A DNA stretch of 64,000 nucleotides, taken from contig NC_088871.1 of NCBI RefSeq assembly GCF_032884065.1, forward strand, positions 20,968,755 through 21,032,754, read 5' to 3'. Numbering within the stretch: the stretch's first letter is position 1; the number at the start of each line of letters is the position of its first letter. The DNA comes from Artemia franciscana (lineage: Eukaryota; Arthropoda; Branchiopoda; Anostraca; Artemiidae). The translations under genes and the position numbers were made by a program. The notes under the pieces are model-generated. The model was given only the letters and a program-made list of their open reading frames with translations, ran no database searches and was not told the DNA's origin. Below, piece by piece: positions 9,767 through 21,438 of the stretch.

Positions 9767-9838
9767 ATGAGCAATGAAATCATCAAATTTTATATGCAGC
9801 ATTATGTGAAATGTTCTGCTATGTCTCAAGAAGAAGAG
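9767..9838 (+). other. Weak candidate for a first coding exon of the proteasome beta-5 gene
   Basis: An ATG at 9767 opens 24 codons ending in Glu-Glu-Glu and then a GT (9839-9840). The phase (0) matches the acceptor at 10745. The peptide lacks the Pro-Pro-Phe/Tyr run usually found in the beta-5 propeptide just before this junction, so the true first exon may lie upstream of the LINE or outside the window. Confidence 0.2.
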
Positions 9839-10040
9839 GTAAAAATCTTTAAATTGCCTTTCAACTATTTCATATTCAGTAAATATTTGCATATTCAAAG
9901 ATTCCTTTTTAACTTTTGCCTAGATCTTATTATACTTTGTCTGAAGCTCCTACCAAAACTATCATACATTACTATTACTGTCATACATACTTTAATGAAT
10001 TATAAAGGATAAGATAGACCTAAGGATACTCTAACATCAA

Positions 10041-10480
10041 GTAGAACCTGAAAGAGATCTTGGTATCATTATTGACTTTCAATTAAAGTACAAAGGACAT
10101 GAAAAAAAAATTTAAGTATCACAATTGATAGGACTAACCAGGTAAACTTTGAAATACTTTGACAACCAGATATTTACAAAGCTCTAAAAAGGTCTTGTGA
10201 GGCCTGCTATTGAATATGGTATCATTATGTGGGGACCCCACTGCAAAACAGATCCTGTTGAAATAAAAAACAAAATAGTATGCTGCAAAACTTCTTCTAG
10301 GATTTTAAGGGATAAGCTACAAAGATTCACTACACCTACCCTCCCTAAAGTACTGATGACTCTGGCAGCTATTTAGAGTGCTAAAACAGGAAACTTCCCC
10401 AAAGGCTCCTGCAAGATTATTTGCCTCATATTATTAATGACACAGTAAGCAAGTTTTAGCTGTTGTTTCAAACAGCTGTG
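10041..10480 (+). pseudogene. LINE reverse-transcriptase thumb remnant
   Basis: Broken + strand translations contain an ERDLG-III-D block near 10050, a GLVRPAIEYG block near 10195 and a P-LPKVL block. These are the same landmarks, in the same order, as in the CR1-like fragment at 1386-2275 but in the opposite orientation. Stops and frameshifts are frequent. It lies immediately 5' of the first readable proteasome exon. Confidence 0.7.
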
Positions 10481-10744
10481 CTTGCACCTCAAATGTAGTT
10501 TTGTCCAAAAACTAATGATTTAATCTGTTTTCAAATACATGTAGATTCTGGTGTTTTGTAGCTATTTTGCTTCAAAACCTATTTTTTCTATTAATCAGGT
10601 TTGTTATATTTTTATCTAAAAAATCTAATTATGTGTATAAGATTTATTTATAACACAAAAAAGAAGAAATGCTTTTTAATGGTTTTTGAAGTATTGGGAA
10701 ATTGTCAAAAAGCTATGTAATTTAAACCATGCTTATTTTTTCAG

Positions 10745-10889
10745 CCTTGTGAAAAGTTGAAAGAATTGACTGATTCCAAATCAGGTATAAAAATGCATTT
10801 CAATCATGGTACCACAACACTTGGTTTCAAATACCAAGGAGGAATTCTGGTTGCTGTTGACTCTAGGGCAACTGGTGGATCTTACATTG
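10745..10889 (+). CDS. PSMB5: Proteasome subunit beta type-5, exon with propeptide end and catalytic Thr
   Basis: Beta-5 supplies the chymotrypsin-like activity of the 20S proteasome core. It is made as a propeptide and cleaves itself between Gly and Thr. This exon begins after a TTTTTCAG acceptor in phase 0 and encodes the last 22 residues of the propeptide, ending in His-Gly. Mature Thr1 is at 10811-10813. It continues through Asp17 and Arg19 in the DSRATGGSY block, where Asp17 is part of the active site. It ends at a GT donor in phase 1. The rest of the gene follows at 14659-14900, 17251-17455 and 21323-21438. The initiator exon is not identified; a poor candidate sits at 9767-9838. Family identity is certain from the continuous match to beta-5 subunits across all exons. 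Confidence 0.95.
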
Positions 10890-13329
10890 GTAGGTTGTCA
10901 ATAATTTTTTGTCAAATTCTAGATGTCTCCTTTTGAAATCAAATCTAGTTTGAGCAGTCAGTTATCTTGCCTTTTTGGAAGCAGCTTTGGGAGTTTGACA
11001 GAAGTGAGGGGCCTCACTAAGTCAACAGGGTCTTATAAAATGACAAAAGGGTGGAAGTTCTTGATTTGATGTATAAAATTGAGTTTTGACATGTATAAAT
11101 CTTAATATTCAGTAGAAGGGCAACTTGACCTTCACTCATGTAGCTTAAAAATATCCTTTACACTTAATATGGCAGAATACCTGCCTATTGGAATAATCTT
11201 AAGGGAAATAGAAAGACAAAGCCTTTTGGAGCATTTTTGAAAGATTTATTAAAACATTTATAAACCTGTGTATTTGGGCTTAAAATGCATGCATCTCACG
11301 AAATTACCATTTCCATATCCTTGATTTTTTGTTTACATCTATGTAACATGATAAAATTAGGAATAGAAGAGTATGCAATTGCATTCTGTCCACAACAGAA
11401 AATGAAGAGATGATGAACTTTTATATAATAAGACACCTTTATGTTGATAGAAAGTGATAACCTTGGAGTGTAAAAATCAAGCCCAAAATCCTCTCTATTC
11501 TGGAAGTCCTTGCATAATGTGTTTCCTTTGTCACTTATACCCAGTGTTTGTTTTCATTCTGTAAATGTTACCAGCCTGAAGTCCTTGTTTTTTCTTATTG
11601 TTTTCCTAGTTCTGTAATAGGGCTCATACGTATGGGCTCCAATACTCTCCACTCTTGCTTAGTTGATGATGTCTGTCAAAACCTTAAAACCAACAAAGAT
11701 TTATTATTATTCTGCTAACCTGCTAGGTAGATTCAAAATTTATCTGCAAACGTCTCTAAATCACCTGCAAATACTGTATAAGGGGAATAAAGGCAAGCCT
11801 GGACGTGGTTTTAAGATAAATAGAAAGCGTTTAATAGAATGATTTTTTTCTGAAAATTAGTATATTTAACTGAATATTGGACAATTTATCACTTTTTAGT
11901 TTCCATTGGAACTGTAAAAAATAATGTAATAGTTGGCTTTGTTTTGCTAAATCTGCTACAGTCAATTGTTTAATCCAATCATTCTTTTGTAGCCAATATA
12001 GTCCAACTGTACTCTAATTATCGTAATCAATTTCGGCCAAGAATCAATTGTGCTACGCCATTTGGCCTCTTATTGAATGGTATTTTATAAAAATTCAATT
12101 GAGCGTTTGAGTTTGTAGATTTCTTTTCTCTTCTTTTGTTCTTGATTTCTGTATTCTGCCAGTTTTATTCTCACTCTATGTGGTCACTTCTAATGTCAAA
12201 ATTTGATTTCAACCATGCTGTATCTAAAGGCTTTAACTTTTAAGTTACACAGAGAAAAGATCATGGAACCTTGTTTCTCTGCATCATAACACATATTTTG
12301 TTAAGTACTTTATTGTAGTTTTCATCATAGATTTCTAGAACTTCTTCAGTGTTTTATAAACTCTTTTCCCCATTTCTGTCAAAGTTTTAAGATAACTGTC
12401 AACATTAATTTCCTGTCAAGAAAAAAGACATTCTGAAATATCATTCTACATGGATTCAACCCTTTGGAGAGTAAGTAGATCTTTCTGGGTAGGGGGAGGA
12501 CAAAAACAAGAAAAGGGGTCCCTTTTTCGCCCTAATTAATGCAACAGTTCCTTTGAATCAATGTCAGGTGGTATTTCTTCCTCTGTTTACAAATACTGGC
12601 ATTCATGTGTATTTTTGCATATTTAGTGTAGGTAAATTAATTTGAAGAATTATGTAGCTTCAGATATACAAATCAAATGGAAGACCGCAATCCAAAACCT
12701 CTCTGTTAATAATGGCAAAATTTGATCATTGTGTTGTGGCCCTGTAATGAACCATGAGGAAGGTTTGTGATAATGGTGACGAATGCTGAAATATATGAGA
12801 CAGCAGCAGCTCTGGTTTGAGTATGCAAGATGGTTGGATATGACAAATTGCATCAGTCTCTAAGTAGTACACTCATATGATGAGATCAGTGGATAATTGA
12901 ATGGGATGAACAATCTCACTTATGTTTTCATAGACTCTCATTTCATTTTTATTGAATTTGGACTTGAAAAACACAATTGCAGTCACTGCAACTTGAAGGG
13001 TATTCTGGTTGTTAAAAACATGCTTAGAGAAGAAATGTTGCTATATTAATGTATCAACAGGATATCTTGACAGCTTTGGCCAGTGACCTCTTGTATGGTG
13101 TTGACTTGGATATTTGGTAAAAAAAAAAGGGGAGGGTATTTTGACTGTGTCTTTGGCATCTGCTAACGTTCCATTCTCTTGTTGTATAGATCTTGTAGAG
13201 CTGATGTGGACTTTGTGGTAAGCCTCTGAACTCCTGCAATTGGGTTAATATCATTCCTAGAGGTCAGGGCTGGGCATGTTCCAGAATCCAAAATAGATAT
13301 TAACAGAGCCTTAAGAAGACTGTGTGTAA
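10890..13329 (+). other. Proteasome beta-5 intron, first part
   Basis: The 3.77-kb intron begins here. Up to about 13330 no coding family or clear repeat was recognised; the sequence is AT-rich with short random frames. Confidence 0.6.
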
Positions 13330-14010
13330 ATCACTAGTTGTGGTGCATATGAGAAGACTGAGCTTGAATTCTCCCTTGAAATCGCTTGTTTTCAGTGGCT
13401 GTGGAACTTCTGTTTTTCATCTACCAGCACGTTCCTCCTCCATCCCAGTCTATTTGAAGCCTCTCTCTTTACACTATCTCAAGAAGTTCCCGTTTTCCTT
13501 AAAGCTTTTCTTATGCCAGCCTTGCAGCCCATTTGGGGACGATCTGGTTTTCGTTTGGTCCTAGCCAGTTGGCCGACAAGGACTATCTTTGGCAATATGT
13601 CATCCTTTATCTGCAGAACGTGTCCTAGCCATCTCAACCCTTCTCTCGCTATAGCCCTAGAAAGCGGTATTGAACCACATTTTTGTACAGTTTTGTGTGT
13701 GAGAAACGTTCAGTTACGGTTCAATTCTCTACATTCTCCTCCAGCTTTTAGAACGCCCACTCTTCAAAATCATACTTGGCCCTGTCATCTCTTTAGCTTC
13801 CAATATTTTAATCTTGGTTTAGAGAGTCATGTTCCTATTCTATTAAATTTTCTTCAATGGTGAAAAAACACTTTGGTCTTTGGCTATTCTATTTATAATA
13901 TGTTCACTGTACCCACCGTTGTTACTAATGATACTACCTATGTAAATAAAGCTATCCACTTGATCATTCTTTTTGTTACCTAAATCACTTCTTTACCTTT
14001 ACTTATTCCT
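13330..14010 (-). pseudogene. RTE-like LINE, 3' part (decayed)
   Basis: The segment aligns along its length with the RTE-like LINE at 42608-43640 in the same orientation. Shared landmarks include a block reading 'catttggggac', the 'atctggaac/atcctttatctg' block, and the stretch at 13880-13990 that mirrors 43280-43390. On the minus strand it corresponds to the region after the RT active site, ending in the MKDDRLPK and WEDVVR region of that family. Stops and frameshifts are numerous. It lies inside the first visible proteasome intron. Confidence 0.7.
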
Positions 14011-14658
14011 AGCCCTAGCGAAAAGTCATCTTAACATGAATTGTTAATACAATGGTTGTGTTTTAACATTGTAACATTCCAAGATGCAATTTTTGTATTG
14101 TTTAAACCATTGAAGTGTCCTAATCCATAAAAGACAGAGGCGAACACAGCTTTTCAAGTCTACGTGAAGCGCTTAAACATCCAGAGCAGCTTAGGCTGTT
14201 TGTATAGAATACATACCCCTATTTTGTTACCAATGTTATTACCCCCATGGCTGCCAAAAAAAAGAATTCTAAAACCAAGCGAAGGCCCCTATCAGTGTCT
14301 AAAATAGAATCTAAATCCCCATTGCCCTTGTTTATAATTTGGTTAAAAAGTTGATGTTCTGAAGGCTAATAAAAGTCTGCGAGTAGACAGTTTTTCTCTG
14401 TACTATTGTTTCAGATTCAAGTTCTTTAATTTGTTTTTATTTTTCTTTGACAGGAGAATATTTTTCAATGCTCGAGCTTTACGGCTAGGACAAAGTAAGC
14501 AGAATAAAGAGTAAACTATGACCTATAGTAACCGAAATTTTAGAAATATTTTTGAAAAGAACTTTTTTGTGAAAAAAATTCAGATTATATCCATTAAGAA
14601 ACAGTGGTTCTTTCCAGATCCAACCAAAAAATAATTTTTAATTAAAAAAAAATTCTAG

Positions 14659-14900
14659 GATCAAGAAGAGTTGAAAAAGTTGTTGTCATAAACGACTATA
14701 TGGTTGGAACAATGGCTGGTGGAGCTGCAGACTGTACGTACTGGGAACGTGTCCTTTCCAGACAGTGTAGGCTTTATGAACTACGAAACAAGGATCGCAT
14801 ATCTGTTGCAGCTGCGTCAAAATTGCTTGCAAACATGCTCTATAACTACAAAGGCATGGGACTGAGTCTTGGTGTAATGATTGCTGGATTTGATAAAAGG
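14659..14900 (+). CDS. PSMB5: Proteasome subunit beta type-5, second readable exon
   Basis: The exon starts after TTCTAG, completing the split Gly codon (phase 1), and ends at a phase-0 GT donor. It encodes mature residues about 27-107. Lys33, needed with Thr1 and Asp17 for catalysis, is present in VEKVVV. Met45 and Ala49, which shape the S1 pocket that gives beta-5 its preference for bulky hydrophobic residues, are in the [10 protein letters not shown] block. The exon goes on through the strongly conserved [14 protein letters not shown] and YKGMGLS helices. No frame damage is seen. Confidence 0.97.
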
Positions 14901-17250
14901 GTAAAATCCTGTCTGTCTCTTAGTTCTTTAATTTCGATTATATAGCCTGAACCCTTCCATAACATTTAAAATTTGTGAATATTAATTATTTTATTTTCCT
15001 TCACAATAGACCACTGGTATAATCATGCAATCTCATGTGGTGCTTTTTATAGAGGAAGCAGATCCTATGGTAACGTATCATTGATCTTTCTGTCATGCAT
15101 GTTTATGCATAGAAACAGGCTTAGCAGAGTATCAATTTTACCCAAGAACAAACATGGTTTCTCCTGCTAGATTGTTCCAAACACCTGTCTATTGAGAAAA
15201 ATTTAGACCCAAAAATGCACTTTCTTTTTTTTTTACTTCCAGGCTCTTGGAAGTATTTCTTGATTCACCCTATCTGCGCTTATACATAATTTTGGATTCC
15301 TAAACTCAACAATATCTAAGATGTCCAAACTAAACACCATATAAGATGTTGTTATCTGTATATATCATGCCTTATCTCTGGATTCTGAAAGAAAAAATGT
15401 AAATTTTACTTCTTTTTGCTTTCATTAATTTTGAGCAGCATCAGTATTGTACATGCGTCTATGCTTACTATCGTTTTTTTTTTAGTCATACATGCACAGA
15501 CATTTTCTATTTCAGTGTTTATATAGTGAGATAGGAGAGAGAATATTGCTTTCAAAATACGTCTGGAAAAGGAGGGAGAGCACAATAAAAAAAATACTGA
15601 GGATAAAAAAATCCCTAGACAGGCAGGTAAGGGCTTTTGAGCTCATTTTCCCTTTAGTCTCGAGGTTTTTACGATTTCCTCAGTGGTTTCTTATATTTTC
15701 AATATAATGTGCCTGCTCAGGGTTTTTCTAACCCTTGGCTACAGTGTTGTATCTTTGGAGATTATTTATATTGAAATATTGATAAAAAGCAAGTGCAATG
15801 AGTAAGACATATAATACAAAAAGTAAAGAGGGATATATTTTGCTAAGAAAAACTGTGCTTGAACTCTTCTTGTAGTGGTATCATCGTAAATCCATTAAAA
15901 AAAAGTTATCTGTCATCTATAGGGAAATCAGGTACAAGAACTGTAAATATAATTTAAAGCCTTTGTTCAGCCTAATTAGAGGACTGGCTGACCCAAGAGT
16001 TATTTTCTATCCTTCTGGGCCAATCCATCCCTGCATGATGGGGACTTTAAACTACATTTAACTTCGATTTAGCTTGGCATGAAAGGATTTTCAAAGATAC
16101 CTGTGCAAGGTACTGACCAAAAATATTTAGGGTATGTATATTTTCCCTATTTAGGTAGATAAGGTGATATTCGTAGACGGATCGTAATTATTTTGAAAAA
16201 TAAGAGAGTCTATACGGCATTTGTTGGATGTAAGGCAGGTAGATAATAAGGATGTAAGGTAGGCTATTGGGTAGATAAGTTTAGAGTTGTGGTGAAATCT
16301 TCCCAAAATGGGCCTAAGAATTGGGATGAGAAAGTGTCAGAATTTTATACAGAGCTGCAAGGAGTGCTGCAGAAAATTTCTAACGGAAAAGTGCCATTTT
16401 TGTTGGATGTTGATGTCTTACTTTTTTTAAATTCAGCTAAAGTAACATGAAAAGCAGATCGTATTCGAATGTTGCGAGAAAATGTCGTAAGAAAAGTTTT
16501 AAAGGAATTAAGAGTTTGATGGAAGGAAATGGAAGGGAGGTTGATGGCCTTAGGCAGCTTAGTGCTGCAAAGAGGTTTTAGTAATTTAGTAGTTAGGACA
16601 CCAAAACCATCTATGTTTACTAATATCTCATATTTCCTGTAGTTTTCTTATTAAACTTTAATTAGTGAAAAGTGGGGAAATATTTGTGCTCTGTAAGTAC
16701 ATTTAAATTAATGTTAAGGCTTAAAGTAACCTTTGCCATAACTTTAAATATTCCGAAAAATATTGGGTTTTCTAATAGGCATAGTATGTGTATTTTTGAA
16801 ACACATCTTTTTTTTAAAGTGATTCAAATGTTTATTTTTGACAAACATCTTCTGATGCTTCTAAGAACGTGTGAGCATGGTGGCTGCAGTAAATTTGATC
16901 AGCATACGAAAGACTAATCTGTCTCGCCTTCAGTATATCTAAGTGATATTCCATCTAGCTGTTTGTCATTCGTTAGATTTTAGTGAAGTAAGGGATGCAA
17001 AAAAGAGTTGTCAGAGGATTTCGTCGGAGGGAGGGGGGAGGTCCATAGATAAAAAGTGCATCTTCGCATATAATTTAAATTTTTCAATGGGGAGAGCTCG
17101 AGACCAATACCGAGTGAATTATCCAATCCCCGTGATTTTTGTCCTGTCTCCTAGCATCTTTATGTGCGAGCAATTTTTCTGCCAAATTAATGCGAATCTG
17201 TGTTGTTTTGAACAATAGATTGTCTTTTCATTGACTTCTTACTTTTTAAG
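14901..17250 (+). other. Proteasome beta-5 intron, second
   Basis: The intron has GT-AG ends. Apart from a possible LINE endonuclease remnant at 16240-16590, nothing is recognised. Confidence 0.6.
16240..16590 (+). pseudogene. Possible RTE-type LINE endonuclease remnant
   Basis: The + strand reads W-DEKVSEFYTELQGVLQKI followed about ten residues later by LLDVD, in the place where RTE-type endonucleases have GDFN. The resemblance is to the FY-x-L-Q helix and the GDFN strand of these enzymes. A stop follows shortly. This is a short match and could be coincidental. Confidence 0.35.
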
Positions 17251-17455
17251 GGTCCGAATCTTTTCTATGTTGATAACGATGGAGCAAGAACTGCTGGAGA
17301 AGTATTCTCTGTTGGCTCAGGATCTTTGTACGCCTATGGAGTTTTGGATTCAGGCTACAGATACGATTTGTCTGATAAAGAAGCTATTGAGCTTGGAAGG
17401 CGTGCTATTTATCATGCCACCCATCGTGATGCGGCCAGTGGTGGCTTTATTAGAG
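17251..17455 (+). CDS. PSMB5: Proteasome subunit beta type-5, third readable exon
   Basis: The exon begins after TTTTTAAG in phase 0 and ends in phase 1 at AG|GTAAA. It encodes mature residues about 108-175. These include the [15 protein letters not shown] loop, which contains the Ser (about 130) lining the active site, and the [16 protein letters not shown] block with the Asp and Ser (about 167 and 170) that complete the catalytic environment. All key residues of an active beta-5 subunit are present. Confidence 0.97.
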
Positions 17456-18949
17456 GTAAAAGTTATAGTTTCTCTTTTTTATAAATAGCTTACATCCTTC
17501 TATGAGGTAAATGGAAGAATAGCCAGAATTTCTAGTTGTCTATGTAAAGTGCACTCTTGATTTTAAAAAAATGATCCTGCCGCGGACTAGCATTAGTTGT
17601 TTAATGTTAAGACATAGAATTGTTGTCCCATTCGCTGTTCTTCATGCATAGAATTGCTGAACTTCAGCAGGATCTGAATAGCAATTTTTTAGTGAAGAAC
17701 AAAGTGAGAGCTGTAATGTTTTTGCTTTCTCAACAAGGGCCAACTTTTCAATTTCATCATCACTTTAATACACTAATAAACATTAAAAAAGCATTGGCTT
17801 GTTCAGACCAGCAAACCATGTCCTGTAATTCTGTTGGCTGGTCTTACTGGACGAATAGGCAGAACTGAGAATAATTAGTCCAAACACGTTATTATAAATG
17901 ACTTTGGGTGAAGTTGTTTTGTAGAAGACAAATAATCAGTTGACATTTTCTACTTCTAGGGATAATGTCAGATATTGTCCACAGAAATATTTCTTTTGAG
18001 TAACGAATGGGAGCTTCTTGACTGGTCCAAAGAAATATTTTTATTAATAACATACTTAAATGTAAAGGTTGCTAATGTTTGCAAGGGTACAACTAAGGAT
18101 TGAATCAGTATGGCCGATAAGGAATCTAATAATATGCAGAGAAAGTTGTTTACGTTAAAGGATTCTATTGACAAGCAGAGAACTGTTATCCACGATAACT
18201 TTCGAATTTTCTTTAGTTTTTCGTTAATTTCTGGGACAGTTTCTAGTTTGAATTTATAAAAGATGTTTAGATGTAAGCATTGGTTTCCGCCTAATGATGT
18301 AGATTCTAGATGATGGTAAAAAAAAGGAACGCGGACACAAAGTTTGAACTGGGCGCATAATTACAATTGTAACTGTAAATTGTAGAATGGGGAATTGTAA
18401 ATCTCCGGTTGAGGATTTCAGACTTTGACAAATTAATTGGCTGTCTTAGAGTTCACATTTTCTGACCTTTGGCCCCTTCTTAGGTCAAAACTTTTTTTAG
18501 CAGAAAATGGTACTTTTCCAAGACAACGAGAAAATGGCGCATTCTATTATATTGCTCAAAAAGGGTACTAGGGAGTGTTGCCAATTCACAAGAATTTAGG
18601 AGGAGGAGAGCAAGGATTGTTTGATTTTTAATGTGCATATAAATGAAGATATTTTTAAAATCTAGACGGGAGTCGCTTTTCAGTTTCTGTTAGTGAAGAT
18701 GCAAAAAGGGCATTTTCTAAAACTAAAGGGGGGGCCTCTTAATTTTTTTTTATGCAAAATGTATATCTCTAAATCTAAAGGGGGTGATTTTCCTCTATCT
18801 AATTTGAGCCAGTGGTACTCGATAATTTCTTTTAAAATTAGCCGTGGTCGAAAACTCTAAGACTCCTGGTTCAACGCGGTCGCCCGTGTAGAGAAGACAA
18901 GAAAAAAAGAAGCTTAATCGGTAAAACCCATGCAAAAATGAGTCATGTT
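17456..18949 (+). other. Proteasome beta-5 intron, third, first part
   Basis: Nothing recognised. Broken frames at 17960-18260 hint at a coiled-coil-like LINE ORF1 piece, but without a usable motif. Confidence 0.4.
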
Positions 18950-20300
18950 CCTTGTTGTTTAATACGGGAAGTGTAGACATCAGTTATTGCAATAGTAATT
19001 TCAATTCTGACAAGTCCCTGTTTTATATACTTGTTGGTGATCTTAATACAAATATCCGTTTGATTCTACTAGGACTGAGAGTCTTCTGGATGAATGTTTT
19101 TAAGATGTCAGAAAAATACTGTGATTGTATTATAGCCACGATTTTAGGAGTGTTCCGAGTTTTTGTTTCTATTCACGTGCTGATTCTTGAAAATAATATT
19201 GACAACTTGCCTGCTTCTTTTGTGTTTTATTCGCGTTAGAAAATTTTGCTTGCCCAAAACACAAAGCATTAAATGGTTTCAGCGAAGTAATTGGGATCGT
19301 GCAAATCTTGCCACATATATTTCGTCTTTCGCCATGTCATTGAGTCTTATTTGTGTGCCATATGATTTACTACAGTTGGGAGTTAACAGTTGGAATTCTA
19401 AGTCCGAATTCAACCTATTATGCTCAAATTCTTCCGCCATAACAAAATCAGGTTTCGTGTACCTCAAGTAAGTGTGAAAATTGTTACCTGTCAGTGTATT
19501 TGCCTTATTGATCCTGAGTTAAAATCGATTAAAAAGTGGGCTAAGTCTTGACTTAGAATTTGATGAGAATGTGATCGGCCAAGATCCAGCACAGTCTGTC
19601 ATATTAAAAATAATACGTACCGAGCGTAAAATAAACATTTACTTCTGGGCGTTATAAGGGTTTGCACTCTGTAGATTTTCTTCGCGGTCAAACTAATTGG
19701 TAAAATTCTATTAATTCCTTGAAATTCATTGAAATGTGTAAAATTACTATGGTTCGGTCGAATATTGATTCTGTGTGGGTTTCTCACTTTACTTCTGTTT
19801 TACGCGCCTGAACCAAAATGTTCATTATAATTTTGGAAAGCTATTTTCAAATTTTTTTCTGCAGTGTTTTTCTCAACGCCAAGCTATACCTATTTCCGTT
19901 GAGGCTTTGCATAATGCCTTTCTCCATCTGATATACAAGTCAATTGACTAGATAGTAATAGTAAAAATCATTTACATATTGATTATATCAATATGTGGTC
20001 AATTGGCACTGAAGTGGGACAAGGACCCATTTCCTTATTCTTAGAATCGTCCTATTATTGTTTCTTTAATCTTAGTGAAGTGTTGAATGTATTTTGCTGC
20101 CTTTAAAATTATAGTGTTAATTTTGGGAGAAACCAATTTGGGTCTCAGAAGTGTTTGGCTTATCAGTATGGGCACAAGTTCTGTCTTTTCTTCCTACCCC
20201 AGCTTAGGAAAGAGATGATGGTCTATATATTTGTGCTCTTGATTTGTCAAAAGCTTTTGACTCCGTTGTTAGAGCCATCATGATCTATGTTGAAGGTGCT
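18950..20300 (+). pseudogene. LINE, endonuclease C-half to RT motif A (decayed)
   Basis: Read in shifting + frames, the order of landmarks is that of a Jockey/R1-type ORF2. There is an LVGDLNTN strand near 19030 (GDFN site) and an N-NIDNLPASFVF block near 19190 matching the N-ISDHLPVSF end of the endonuclease. A NWDRANL linker near 19290, an R-P-I-I-V-S block near 20050 and RT motif A (ALDLSKAFDSVV) near 20230 follow. Many stops and frameshifts interrupt it. It sits in the third proteasome intron next to an inverted endonuclease fragment. Confidence 0.7.
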
Positions 20301-20339
20301 ACCTGAGTTATATGTATATGTAAAAACATTAATTTTTCC

Positions 20340-20890
20340 ACAAACCACCGCATCAGTCATCTGACATGAGTGAACGATACCAAAAGTCTTCCATTCTTGG
20401 TTACGTCGCATTGGAATCTCCACAGATTTATGTAACGGGTATTATCCAAACGAAGCAAAAGTCCACGAAGGCGACAATATGCCTCTACAAAAAGTTTTTC
20501 ACTTGTTATGATTCACGGAGTTATGATTAGTGGGGAAATAAACATTAATGATGGTGAACATGCTGGGACTTTCGAGTTGGGAAGCTACGTAGGATTCACA
20601 CGATTCTAATTTCTTTGGAGGCAGGCTATTATCATAAAAAGTAGCAGTTCCGACACTGGGTCTGCCCAAGCCACTCCGACGAATAGCTTCGTGAATCAAC
20701 ACAAATTTGCTCTGGAAAAACTCATAAAGACCAAAGTTTTCTGGAATAAGCATATGTTTCTGAACTTATATTATGTCATACTTGTCACACAAGTCCTATA
20801 GATATTCTAGCTTCACAGTATTATGTCCAAAAATATTTCGAGAAAAGATAGAAATTTCTCTCTTCATCTGGTGGGAGAGGTATTGGCGTT
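20340..20890 (-). pseudogene. LINE endonuclease N-terminal fragment, inverted
   Basis: On the minus strand the sequence starts with an N-I-x-G-x-N-T-V-K beta-strand near 20850 and runs through a Y-D-I-I-x-V-Q-K-H block. Next come SGLGRPSVGTATFYDNSLPP near 20650 and FTIINVYFPTN near 20530. It ends with a GDSNAT block (GDFN site) near 20420 after frameshifts. These are consecutive motifs of an APE-type LINE endonuclease. It overlaps in content with the + strand LINE just upstream, so it is a second, inverted fragment, probably of a related element. Confidence 0.72.
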
Positions 20891-21322
20891 AGCAACGGCT
20901 TTTCCACTACAGGACACGAAAGGCTAAAGCTGGAGTGATCTCATTTTCCAGGTGGACAGAGAACACACTTAATTTGCAATGAACTACAAGGGTTGGTTTC
21001 AGTAGACTCCTATCCATGTCGAAATCCCAAACCCAATTATCATAACTATAATTTTCAATTTTGGCACGTTTTGACTCTGTTGTCGCTTATCTAACCCCAT
21101 TTTTCTTTCTTCTTTATTTTGGATTTTCATTACTTCAGACAATTTACCAATGCCCTTTGCTTTAGCCGCCCCTATTGATCTAGTTTTACATGACGGTTCA
21201 GGTCGTAGGTTTTTTAATTATTCAGGCGTGGGATAAAAACTTCTTTTTCTTCCAACGAATTATCATTTATGGGCTCTTAGCTCTTATTTATGATCCAGTC
21301 TGAATTCACTCTTTTTTTTCAG

Positions 21323-21438
21323 TTGTGCACATTAATAAGGATGGAGTGAAGCTTATATCTGTTGATGATTCAAACGACATTCATTGGAAGCTGGTAGAAG
21401 AAGGACAGGGTGTAAATCAAGAAACTCTATCACTCTAA
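21323..21438 (+). CDS. PSMB5: Proteasome subunit beta type-5, last exon
   Basis: The exon follows a TTTTTTTTCAG acceptor and completes the phase-1 Val codon. It encodes the C-terminal 38 residues: the V-V-H-I-N-K-D-G-V strand, matching the YHV-x-x-DGW strand of other beta-5 subunits, and a variable acidic/polar tail ending Leu-Ser-Leu at the TAA (21436-21438). The whole mature chain is about 213 residues, close to the usual 200-210. The tail after the core fold is poorly conserved in the family. Confidence 0.93.

Noticed and set aside
17231..17488. 85-codon + frame overlapping a proteasome exon
   Set aside because: It is the wrong frame; the beta-5 reading in the other frame matches the family along the whole exon with correct splice sites.
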